NCBI GenBank assembly: GCA_007827375.1
Contig: VISH01000002.1
Location: forward strand, 1,947,001 to 2,011,000
DNA length: 64,000 bases
Reading direction: 5' to 3'
DNA from: Alteromonadaceae bacterium 2753L.S.0a.02
GTDB lineage: Bacteria > Pseudomonadota > Gammaproteobacteria > Pseudomonadales > Cellvibrionaceae
In this document: positions 54,717 through 62,557 of the stretch, one piece after another
Layout of the letters: each line of letters begins with the position of its first letter
Numbering within the stretch: position 1 is the stretch's first letter
Translations under genes and position numbers: made by a program
Notes under the pieces: model-generated
What the model was told of the DNA's origin: nothing
Database searches by the model: none
What the model saw: only the letters and a program-made list of their open reading frames with translations

Positions 54717-57700
54717 ATGGTTCGGGTTTGCTCATTGCTCAGGTATTTTTTAAGCACAGCTGCGCTTGTTGCGTTCATCTCGGGCTGCGGTGGTGCCGCT
54801 TCGCCCGAGTTCGACGATTCACCTGCAGATGCACAGAGCGAGGTGCCCGATACGTCATCGCAAGACTCCAATACTTCGTCAAGTTCCTCCAGTGGATCGA
54901 CCGCACAATCTCATCCTGGTGAAGGCTTGTACCAAACGCAGTGTGCCAACTGTCACGGGGATTCAGGCGAAGGTGGGATCGCTGGGGGAAACCTACAGAC
55001 GTGTGTTACTTGTGGTGATTTCGAACAACTGGCCTTGCGTATTGAACAAACAATGCCGCTTACTGATCCTGGCCAATGCGACGGTATCTGCAGCGCACAA
55101 ATTGCAGATTTTATTTTGCAAAACTTTTCTAGCGTCGCTCCGCCTAACACCGGGTCTTCCAGTAGCAGCTCATCAACCAGCGCGTCTTCCAGCAGTTCAT
55201 CAAATAGCAGTACCTCCAGCAGTAGCTCATCGAATAGTTCGAGCTCCAGCTCAGGTGTAGTCGTTAGCAGCAGTTCTTCGAGTTCTTCTGGCACGATTTC
55301 CAGTAGTTCATCCAGCAGCTCAAGTTCAGGTCTAGTAGCCAGTTCGACCAGCAGTAGTTCTTCTAGCTCTTCATCGTCAAGCTCTTCCGGCCGTTTGGGG
55401 GATGCCTCAAGGGGCTTGGATTATTACAAAGACACCACCCTCAATTGTTCACGGTGTCACGGCGATACTGGGAATGGCCTCTATACCCTCGACCCACACA
55501 AGCAAAGTTACGGCAATCAGCTAACGCTTGCGATGTATATCGCGGAGGAAATGCCGCTATATACACCGCAAAATTGCGGTCTGGATTGCGCTACAGATAT
55601 TGCAGCCTACTTGCAAACTTGGGCGGGGGGCAGTTCATCCAGTTCAAGCAGCACGTCAAGCAGTAGTAGTTCGAGCAGCAGCTCCAGTAGCAGTTCGAGC
55701 AGTTCTTCATCAAGCAGTTCTTCGGGGCTCCCCAACAGTAACAGCAGTAGCTCGAGTTCCTCGTCCAGTTCGGCCAGTAGCTCATCGAGTAGCGCGAGTT
55801 CGAGCAGTTCTTCAAGTGCAAGTAGTTCTTCCAGTGCGAGCTCTTCCACAAGTAGCTCGTCGACTTCGAGTTCGTCAACGAGTTCATCGAGCAGCTCTAG
55901 CAGCAGCTCGTCAAGTAGCAGTAGCTCGGGTAGCAATTTACAGACGGGCCAAGCACTTTTCGAAGATGATGTTCTGAGATGCGCCGCTTGTCATGGTGCG
56001 GATGGGCAGGGCACAAGCAAAATCGACGCAACTAAATCGACCTACGGAAACGGCCTCACTCTGGCGAATTATATCGACGCACAAATGCCTTGGGGGGACG
56101 CGGGTCTGTGCCAAAACGAATGCGCCGAAAACATAGCGTTGTATATTCGCAGCTGGGCAGGCAGCTCATCGAGTTCTAGTGCGAGTAGTTCGACTTCCAG
56201 CAGTGGAACAGTGGCCGATTGTGGCACAACATACGGGCCACGCTTGCTGCGTGTTTTGACGAAACATGAATTCGCTAATTCCATAGAAGATATTACCGGT
56301 GTGAACTTAACTCGCGATCTTGGCCAGAGTACCTATGATGCGATTCCCGCAGATAACAAGCTCGATGGATTTGCAAACAATGTTTTAACCAATATCGATA
56401 GCGGTGCATTGCAGTCTTACGGATTGGTGATTAATAAAGTCGTGGAAAAACTCGCTGAAAATAATTTCGCATCGCTGTTGGATTGCAGTGCGCTTTCCGA
56501 CGATGCTTGCGGAGCGCAGCTGCTGGACAATTACGGTATGCGTATTTTCCGCCGCCCGCTGAACGACGACGAATTCAACGCATTTTTAGAATTATTCGCA
56601 GCAGAATATACCGGTGGTGATGTGAAAGAGGGTATAGCGCTGGTATTGCGTACCATGTTTACCTCGCCACAGTTTTTATATCGCGATGAGACTGGGGTTT
56701 CTATTATTGATATTGAAACCGGAGTTACTGATGATCCGCAGTATGAGCAGGTGGAGCCGATCCAAATATTCATCGATAGTAGCTCGCCAGAAACCTACAG
56801 CTTGAATGGTCGGTTTGGTAAAACCGCTGACTTCACAGGTCAGGACCTGTTGATTGTAACCGCGCGAGGCGTTCAAAGTAGCCAAAATGGCTTGTGGCCT
56901 ACGATGCAAATTCTTGATAGTGGTGGCAATGTCATTGAGACTGTTTTAGTTAACCATAGTTACTACAAAACCTACAAATTTTTTATAAACAATTTAAGTG
57001 GTACCAATTACTTCGCCGTTGTTAACCAGCAAACAGGTGCTCCAAACGAATATATGGGCGGCAACGATCTTACATTAAGCGAAATAGAATTATCTGCCGC
57101 GCAGGCTGTTGTTCCGAGTGTACCCGAAGAAGAGTTGGATGCGGATGCTTATGTCCTCACACAATTCCAAATCGCATCCTTCTTAAGTTATACCTTCGCA
57201 GGCACTACGCCCGACGACATTCTATTACAAGCTGCCATTGATAGTGAGCTGGAAACTAAAGAGCAGCTCGCTGCACAGGTTGTTCGCTTAATTGGTACCC
57301 CACACGCGCGCAATCGTTTTGGTGAATTTGCTGCAGAATGGCTTAAAACCGACCGCGTATTGGAAATTGTAAAAGACACCGATGTGTATCCGGAGTTCAC
57401 CGATGCCGTGCGCAAAGCCATGGCACAGGAAGTTCGCGAAGTATTCAATCACGTTGTACTCGATGAAGCGGAACCTTTCACCGCGCTGTTCGATGGTAAC
57501 TTCACCTTCGCCAATGAAGCGCTTGCCGATTTTTACGGTTTTGGTGGCGTCTCTGGAGACACCTTACGGAAGGTCAGCAATGTGAGTTCCCGCGCAGGTT
57601 TGGTAACCGCCGGTGCTTTCTTAACCGTGAATGCTCACGAACGCGAGACGGGGCCTATCTTACGATCAACCCGCTTGCGTCGCCGTATGCTGTGTCATGA

Positions 57701-58295
57701 TGTACCGGCACCGCCTACAGGAGTCTCGCTCAGTGGCGATGACTTCGATGCAGCCCGTGAAGAAGCTCGCTTGGAATGGGAAGCTTATCTCGCGGCGAAT
57801 GGTGGTCTTGCAACGTCACGTAAAAAATATGAATTCCAAACATCGGCGAGCCTTTGTCAAACCTGCCATGCAGAAATGATTAATCCATTGGGTTTCGGAT
57901 TTGAAGATTTCGATGCTGTGGGTTTACCACAAGCGATGGATTACAACGGTTTAACGGTTGAAGCCGGAGGCGTGCTCTACGGTGTGAATGCAGTGAATGG
58001 CAGTGAAAGTATCGCCTTCAACGGCGCCAAAGAGCTGGCTCATGCAATAGCAGGACTGGACGTTACGCGCCGCTGTTTTATCGATAACACTTTCAGAATG
58101 GCTATGGGAACCGGGGCCAGCTACCTGGATAGAGCCGTCGATATTTCTTTATCGCAGGAAGAAATCGCCAATTACAGTTGCGAAATTGAAAAACTCGATG
58201 AAGCGATGACTTCCTCGAACAACAGCACTAACGAACTGTTAAAGGCTATTGGCTCAATGGACAGCGTTCGTTACCGTAAAAATGTGCAACGTTAG
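54717..58295 (+). CDS. poly-serine tri-haem lipoprotein with DUF1587/1595/1592/1588/1585-type modules
   Basis: About 1192 residues from the ATG at 54717 (GGGAA six bases upstream); a TTG 17 codons earlier would bury the signal peptide. Lipobox ISGC near residue 24 suggests an outer-membrane lipoprotein. Three similar cytochrome c modules (CANCH at 76-80, CSRCH at 244-248, CAACH at 422-426) are separated by long poly-Ser linkers. Each module also has a Met-Pro (likely axial Met) and a Cys-x3-Cys pair about 40 residues after the haem site. The C-terminal part follows the planctomycete-cytochrome-associated order: LLRVLTKHEFANSI, FRRPLNDDEF, GIALVLRTMFTSPQFLYRDE, FANEALADFYGF, a fourth CQTCH (1047-1051) and RRCFIDNTFRMAMG. 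A beta-rich segment (about 680-800) is inserted inside the DUF1592-like region and may be a binding module. It probably passes electrons at the cell surface. Confidence 0.85.
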   Translation: MVRVCSLLRYFLSTAALVAFISGCGGAASPEFDDSPADAQSEVPDTSSQDSNTSSSSSSGSTAQSHPGEGLYQTQCANCHGDSGEGGIAGGNLQTCVTCGDFEQLALRIEQTMPLTDPGQCDGICSAQIADFILQNFSSVAPPNTGSSSSSSSTSASSSSSSNSSTSSSSSSNSSSSSSGVVVSSSSSSSSGTISSSSSSSSSSGLVASSTSSSSSSSSSSSSSGRLGDASRGLDYYKDTTLNCSRCHGDTGNGLYTLDPHKQSYGNQLTLAMYIAEEMPLYTPQNCGLDCATDIAAYLQTWAGGSSSSSSSTSSSSSSSSSSSSSSSSSSSSSSSGLPNSNSSSSSSSSSSASSSSSSASSSSSSSASSSSSASSSTSSSSTSSSSTSSSSSSSSSSSSSSSSGSNLQTGQALFEDDVLRCAACHGADGQGTSKIDATKSTYGNGLTLANYIDAQMPWGDAGLCQNECAENIALYIRSWAGSSSSSSASSSTSSSGTVADCGTTYGPRLLRVLTKHEFANSIEDITGVNLTRDLGQSTYDAIPADNKLDGFANNVLTNIDSGALQSYGLVINKVVEKLAENNFASLLDCSALSDDACGAQLLDNYGMRIFRRPLNDDEFNAFLELFAAEYTGGDVKEGIALVLRTMFTSPQFLYRDETGVSIIDIETGVTDDPQYEQVEPIQIFIDSSSPETYSLNGRFGKTADFTGQDLLIVTARGVQSSQNGLWPTMQILDSGGNVIETVLVNHSYYKTYKFFINNLSGTNYFAVVNQQTGAPNEYMGGNDLTLSEIELSAAQAVVPSVPEEELDADAYVLTQFQIASFLSYTFAGTTPDDILLQAAIDSELETKEQLAAQVVRLIGTPHARNRFGEFAAEWLKTDRVLEIVKDTDVYPEFTDAVRKAMAQEVREVFNHVVLDEAEPFTALFDGNFTFANEALADFYGFGGVSGDTLRKVSNVSSRAGLVTAGAFLTVNAHERETGPILRSTRLRRRMLCHDVPAPPTGVSLSGDDFDAAREEARLEWEAYLAANGGLATSRKKYEFQTSASLCQTCHAEMINPLGFGFEDFDAVGLPQAMDYNGLTVEAGGVLYGVNAVNGSESIAFNGAKELAHAIAGLDVTRRCFIDNTFRMAMGTGASYLDRAVDISLSQEEIANYSCEIEKLDEAMTSSNNSTNELLKAIGSMDSVRYRKNVQR
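55150..55930 (+). repeat. poly-serine linker tracts of the tri-haem gene
   Basis: Two long serine-coding tracts (about 55155-55390 and 55628-55935) separate the haem modules, with shorter ones near 54880 and 56165. Codons AGC, AGT, TCG, TCA and TCC are shuffled, so selection appears to act on the serine content. They create several open frames on the opposite strand that are not genes. Confidence 0.85.
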
Positions 58296-58324
58296 TCGGG
58301 TGCAGAATGATGACAAGGCGGAAC

Positions 58325-59593
58325 ATGACTCACGATAAACTACAGGCGCAATTGCACCGGCGTGATTTTCTAAAATTTCTTGGCAACGCGGGTGTATCTT
58401 TGTCGACGCTTAGGGGTACTGCGCTCGGTGCAGGAATTTTACTTGGCAGGAAGGCAATGGCGGCTGATGTCAGTATGCGGCGAGTGATTTTCGTTTACGT
58501 GCCCGATGGCACGCCATTAGCAGCGGCTCACTCGTATACACCCAGCGCGGATCTTACACTTAATTCGTGTTCCGCCCCTCTGGAAGATGTTAAAGATGAA
58601 TGTGTATTCTTTTCGGGTGTGGAAATTGTTGGAGGCGGTGGACACGGTAATTCGCAACGTGTTCTAGGCGCTTTTGCTGAGGGTGTTAACGGCACTATTG
58701 ATTTAGCATTAGGTGATGTTATTGGTGCGACTTCGCCTGTCGCTTCACTGCGACTTGGCGTGCGTACACGAAATTTAGACCCGATTTCTGCGCGCGGTTT
58801 TTCAGTCGTTACCGATTATCAAGATAATCCCCAAACCGCATTCGAATTGCTTTTTGGGGGAGGGGTGGATACCAGCCCAATTGGCACCAAACGCGATACC
58901 AAGATGTTGCAAATTAACAATGCTGCACTTGAAAAAATTAAAGACAAACTCGGCAATTATGAATTGCAACGACTACAGCAACACGAAGCTGCGATTACAA
59001 AACTGCAATCAGATATTGCAATGGCAGCATCCAGCTCGACACCATTGGGGTGTTCCGACCCAACGTTTAATCCTCAGAACCTTACTGCTGAGCAGGTTGA
59101 TACCGAATTCAGTAATTTATTTGCCTTGCAAACCGAAAATGCGTTGCTTGCGTTGAAATGCAATATCACAAGGGTGGTAACTCTGCAGCTGGGAACCCAT
59201 CAATCTGATTTTGCGGTTACCGGGTTACCGGGAGATTATCATTCATCCATTCACAGTGGTGATCTTGATTATTACGCGTCTTATCGCACTTATTTCAGTG
59301 AGCGGGTGGCCCATTTAATTCGCAGGCTTAAGGAAGAAGACGATCCCGGCGGCGGCAAGATGATCGACTCAACATTGGTAGTACAGGTGACCGATATGGC
59401 CGATGGCAATGCCCACACCGGGTCAGATGCCCCTTACATGATGGCCGGAGGTGGTGATGCCGTAAACCGTGGTGTCATCGTATCGGTCTCCAATCACCAT
59501 CAACTCTTGGATACCGTCGCGCAGTATATGGGTGTGTACGGTGTTATTCCCGCTTATGACTCAGGTGGCCCGGCGTCGGGCATTTTGGTGTGA
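58325..59593 (+). CDS. DUF1552 family protein with twin-arginine signal
   Basis: About 422 residues. The ATG at 58325 has AAGG six bases upstream; ATGs at 58307 and 58310 would add a few residues. The N-terminus HRRDFLKFLG followed by a hydrophobic stretch ending in AMA is a Tat export signal, implying a protein folded before export. Segments RRVIFVYVPDGTPL and FFSGVEIVGGGGHGNSQR fit DUF1552, whose genes nearly always follow DUF1592/DUF1588/DUF1585 cytochrome-type genes, as here (29 bases after). The biochemical role of the pair is not known; co-function at the envelope is inferred. Confidence 0.88.
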   Translation: MTHDKLQAQLHRRDFLKFLGNAGVSLSTLRGTALGAGILLGRKAMAADVSMRRVIFVYVPDGTPLAAAHSYTPSADLTLNSCSAPLEDVKDECVFFSGVEIVGGGGHGNSQRVLGAFAEGVNGTIDLALGDVIGATSPVASLRLGVRTRNLDPISARGFSVVTDYQDNPQTAFELLFGGGVDTSPIGTKRDTKMLQINNAALEKIKDKLGNYELQRLQQHEAAITKLQSDIAMAASSSTPLGCSDPTFNPQNLTAEQVDTEFSNLFALQTENALLALKCNITRVVTLQLGTHQSDFAVTGLPGDYHSSIHSGDLDYYASYRTYFSERVAHLIRRLKEEDDPGGGKMIDSTLVVQVTDMADGNAHTGSDAPYMMAGGGDAVNRGVIVSVSNHHQLLDTVAQYMGVYGVIPAYDSGGPASGILV

Positions 59594-59640
59594 GGCTTTA
59601 GGTTTTTGAAGAGAAGAGATTTTAGAAGTAAAGAGGTTTT

Positions 59641-60171
59641 ATGACTAAGTTGTACACCGGTATTTTTCACGGGTTTGTTAAGTTTTTTGTTTGTTCCATT
59701 GCATTTCTCACTCTTACTTCCCGCGCTCTCGAGCCGGGAAGCCCTTTTCCGCCCATGCAATTGCAAACCCTGGATAATTTCCCACAGGAGAATATTCAAT
59801 TACATAAACTTCAGGGAAAAGTGGTTTATATCGATTTTTGGGCGTCTTGGTGTGGCCCCTGTCGAAAATCATTTCCTGTGTTGGAGAATCTACACAAACA
59901 CTATAAGAAAAAAGGTTTTGAGGTGGTTGGCGTTAATCTGGATGAAAACAGTGATGACGCCAAACACTTCCTTAACGATTTCCCAGTAGGTTTTCCGTTA
60001 GCGCAAGACCCGCAGGGAAAATCCGCTGAAGCGGTTGCCATTAAGGGTATGCCAAGTGCCTTCATTCTCGATCGCAATGGTGTGGTGCGACATACCATTG
60101 TCGGGTTTAACGATAAGGAAGCTCAGCAGTTGGAAACTTTGATCACGCAGTTATTAAAGGAGCCGTTATGA
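59641..60171 (+). CDS. TlpA-like periplasmic thioredoxin
   Basis: A 176-residue thioredoxin-fold protein with a signal sequence (cleavage around residue 28-30) and the redox motif WASWCGPCR. DPQGKSAEAVAIKGMPSAFI contains the cis-Pro loop. It is TlpA/ResA-like, expected to reduce disulfides or haem-binding cysteines in the periplasm. It starts the four-gene TlpA-DUF4266-DUF3570-ApbE set and overlaps the next gene by 4 bases (ATGA). Confidence 0.9.
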   Translation: MTKLYTGIFHGFVKFFVCSIAFLTLTSRALEPGSPFPPMQLQTLDNFPQENIQLHKLQGKVVYIDFWASWCGPCRKSFPVLENLHKHYKKKGFEVVGVNLDENSDDAKHFLNDFPVGFPLAQDPQGKSAEAVAIKGMPSAFILDRNGVVRHTIVGFNDKEAQQLETLITQLLKEPL

Positions 60172-60380
60172 TCTCGCGGTTTTTATTAATACTCGCAGTA
60201 AATTGCGTTGCACAGGGATGTACGCAGGTTAAAGTATGGGAGCGGGGCAATCTCGCGAAATCTGAAATGGCGTTTACACCCGACCCGATGCAAGAGAAAT
60301 TACACGATCATATTTACCACAGTAAAGAGGCATCCCAGTCAGTTGCTGCCGGTGCCGGCGGCGGCTGTGGTTGTAATTGA
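60168..60380 (+). CDS. DUF4266 small lipoprotein
   Basis: A 70-residue protein with a short signal and lipobox (VAQGC, Cys18). It contains the DUF4266 core VWERGNLAKSEMAF and ends in a Gly/Cys-rich tail (GGGCGCN). It is translationally coupled to the thioredoxin gene. The Cys tail may be a thioredoxin or metal target. Function unknown; always found with DUF3570, as here. Confidence 0.85.
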   Translation: MISRFLLILAVNCVAQGCTQVKVWERGNLAKSEMAFTPDPMQEKLHDHIYHSKEASQSVAAGAGGGCGCN

Positions 60381-60390
60381 GGATGAATAA

Positions 60391-61545
60391 ATGCAACAAA
60401 AACACTCGACACTAGTGGCGTTAAGTGCGGCGGCTTTGGTACTGAATGGTACATCCGCACGAGCAAATCCACCGGATCAAAAAACGTCGTTTGACTACCG
60501 TTACTCAAACTACACTGAAAAGCCTATTGATGATGCTAAGGTTGTGGAAGGTAGTAACCAGCGTTACACCATCGATGCCCATCAGCTGAAGCTGAAAGCA
60601 CCCGTTGCAACCGATACTGAATTAACGTTTAGTGGTGTAGTGGAGTCCATGTCGGGTGCATCACCCTGGTATGTGGTTCCCAATGCGGAAGGTGAGCCGG
60701 TGCAAGTAATGAGCGGCGCTACCATTGATGAATCGCGCGTGGAAGTGGGGGTGGATTTTCGCAGTTACAATGAACGCTCGGAATCTACACTTTCTCTAAG
60801 CCATTCCACAGAAAATGATTATGCGTCGTTTGCATTCGGTTACGCGGCGCAATGGCGAATGCATCAAAACCGCGGCACACTCAGCGGTGGCATAAACGCC
60901 AGCAAAGATTTTATCGACGCGACAGATGCTGATATTTACCCAGGGCGACCGGTGGAAGAAACTAAAAATCGTGTAGGTGGATTTTTAGGGTTTTCTTATG
61001 TGATGACCAAAAACCGCTTGGCGGGAATTACCTTGGGTTACTCTAACCTGGAAGGTTATTTGTCGGATGCTTATAAATTAGCTTGGGTGGCGGGTGATAT
61101 TGTGCAAGATTCTCGTCCTAAAAATCAGTCCTTAATGAATGCAGCTCTTATGCTGCGAGAGTATTTTCCTGCAGCTAGTGCAGCATTGCATTTTGATTTG
61201 CGCTATTTTCAAAATGATTGGGAAATTACCTCTGGTACGGTGGATGTGGCGTGGTATCAGAATCTTGGCGATGGCGGTTGGCAATTGATTCCGTCTTTAC
61301 GTTACTACAGTCAGACAGCAGCAATATTTTACCAGCCCTACTACCTGTCTGCGCGAAGCGATGGGTTTTACTCGAGCGATTATCGTCTTTCTGAATTTTC
61401 TGCTACCAGTGCCAGAGTTAAATTGTCAAAAGCGTGGCGCAGCGTTGCTGTCAATTTGATGTATGAATCTTACTCTGCCTCTGGAGATCACCCGGCAATG
61501 CTGAGCTATGATTTAATTTCCCTGGGTTTGAAAGCAAATTTCTGA
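60391..61545 (+). CDS. DUF3570 outer-membrane beta-barrel protein
   Basis: A 384-residue protein after a GAGG site. A signal peptide ends near residue 25 (ARA-NP). It starts with FDYRYSNYTE and has the family-typical GASPWYVVPN, then amphipathic strands and a C-terminal Phe (LKANF), marking an outer-membrane barrel. DUF3570 proteins accompany DUF4266 and ApbE-like genes. It may host a covalently flavinylated or redox partner; no direct evidence. Confidence 0.85.
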   Translation: MQQKHSTLVALSAAALVLNGTSARANPPDQKTSFDYRYSNYTEKPIDDAKVVEGSNQRYTIDAHQLKLKAPVATDTELTFSGVVESMSGASPWYVVPNAEGEPVQVMSGATIDESRVEVGVDFRSYNERSESTLSLSHSTENDYASFAFGYAAQWRMHQNRGTLSGGINASKDFIDATDADIYPGRPVEETKNRVGGFLGFSYVMTKNRLAGITLGYSNLEGYLSDAYKLAWVAGDIVQDSRPKNQSLMNAALMLREYFPAASAALHFDLRYFQNDWEITSGTVDVAWYQNLGDGGWQLIPSLRYYSQTAAIFYQPYYLSARSDGFYSSDYRLSEFSATSARVKLSKAWRSVAVNLMYESYSASGDHPAMLSYDLISLGLKANF

Positions 61546-61577
61546 AGTGCATTTTGTTTGTCTGCGGTAACACAGCC

Positions 61578-62489
61578 ATGTCGAAAACTCTGCAAACCCA
61601 CAGTTTCACCTGTATGGGTAGCCCATGTGAACTGAAGCTATATGCACACGGAAAAAATTTCCAAAGAATTGTTTCAAGAGCTTTGGCTAGATTGGTAGAA
61701 ATTGAAAATAAATACAGCCGATATCGCGAAGACAGTATCACCACACAAATTAACAGTGCAGCGGGCAGTGATTCACCCGTTGAAGTTGATGCAGAAACTG
61801 CCGGGTTATTGGATTATGCCGATACACTCTATGAACAAAGTAACGGATTGTTTGATATAAGCTCCGGAATCCTACGTAAGGTATGGAATTTTAAATCGCA
61901 ACAATTACCTCAGCCGTCTGAAATTGAAAAGTTATTGCCTCTTATTGGCTGGCGTAAAGTAATGTGGCATAAACCTTATTTTGCGCTTCCACAAAAAGGT
62001 ATGGAGATAGATTTCGGTGGTTTTGTCAAAGAGTATGCCGCCGACCAAATTGCTAATGATCTAAGAGCTTCCGGCATATCAAGTGGCCTGGTTAATCTTG
62101 GCGGTGACATTGCGATTGTTGGTCCTCATCCAGACGGTTCCCCCTGGGTAGTTGGTATTCAGCATCCGCGAGAGTCAGGCCAGGCAATTGTAAAAATTCC
62201 GGTGGGATACGGTGCGATTGCAACTAGCGGTGATTATGAACGTTTCATGTGCGTTGCTGGAAAGCGTTACTCTCACTTGCTAAATCCACACACGGGGCAC
62301 TGTGTGCAACCGGAATACGCATCGGTGACCGTAATAGCCGATCAGTGTCTGATTGCTGGCTCTTTCTCCAGCCTCGCAATGTTAAAAAGTGAAGCTTGTG
62401 TAAATTGGCTGGAGGGCGCCGGAGTGGCGTACCTACAGATCGACCAGCAAATGGCAGTAAGCGGTAATATTACAATTCATAAAAAGTAA
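61578..62489 (+). CDS. ApbE-like FAD:protein FMN transferase
   Basis: About 303 residues from the ATG at 61578; a TTG eight codons upstream is the other choice. ApbE blocks: GLFDISSGILRKVWNF, MEIDFGGFVKEYAAD, VNLGGDIAIVG, IATSGDYER and SHLLNPHTG. The family attaches FMN to Thr/Ser of target proteins. Two oddities: no signal peptide or lipobox is seen from either start, though most ApbE proteins act in the periplasm, and the usual GGxxKG reads GGFVKE. Neighbours suggest it serves the DUF3570/DUF4266 system. Confidence 0.88.
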   Translation: MSKTLQTHSFTCMGSPCELKLYAHGKNFQRIVSRALARLVEIENKYSRYREDSITTQINSAAGSDSPVEVDAETAGLLDYADTLYEQSNGLFDISSGILRKVWNFKSQQLPQPSEIEKLLPLIGWRKVMWHKPYFALPQKGMEIDFGGFVKEYAADQIANDLRASGISSGLVNLGGDIAIVGPHPDGSPWVVGIQHPRESGQAIVKIPVGYGAIATSGDYERFMCVAGKRYSHLLNPHTGHCVQPEYASVTVIADQCLIAGSFSSLAMLKSEACVNWLEGAGVAYLQIDQQMAVSGNITIHKK

Positions 62490-62512
62490 GGCCCAATATC
62501 TCTAGTTATCTT

Positions 62513-62518
62513 TATAAT
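62513..62518 (+). promoter_or_regulatory. possible -10 box upstream of the M32 carboxypeptidase gene
   Basis: A perfect TATAAT lies 40 bases before the start codon, in the 68-base gap after ApbE. No good -35 is seen 16-18 bases upstream, so it is only a candidate. Confidence 0.3.
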
Positions 62519-62557
62519 GTGACTCTGCCATGTTGAATCTAACAGGAACAGTCACCC

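Noticed and set aside
55150..55930. CRISPR-like or tandem-repeat array
   Set aside because: The repetition is of serine codons in shuffled order, without constant repeats and unique spacers; it is coding linker.
55528..55977. Alternative frames on both strands in the tri-haem poly-Ser tracts
   Set aside because: Low-complexity shadows of the serine linkers; the haem motifs lie in one frame only.
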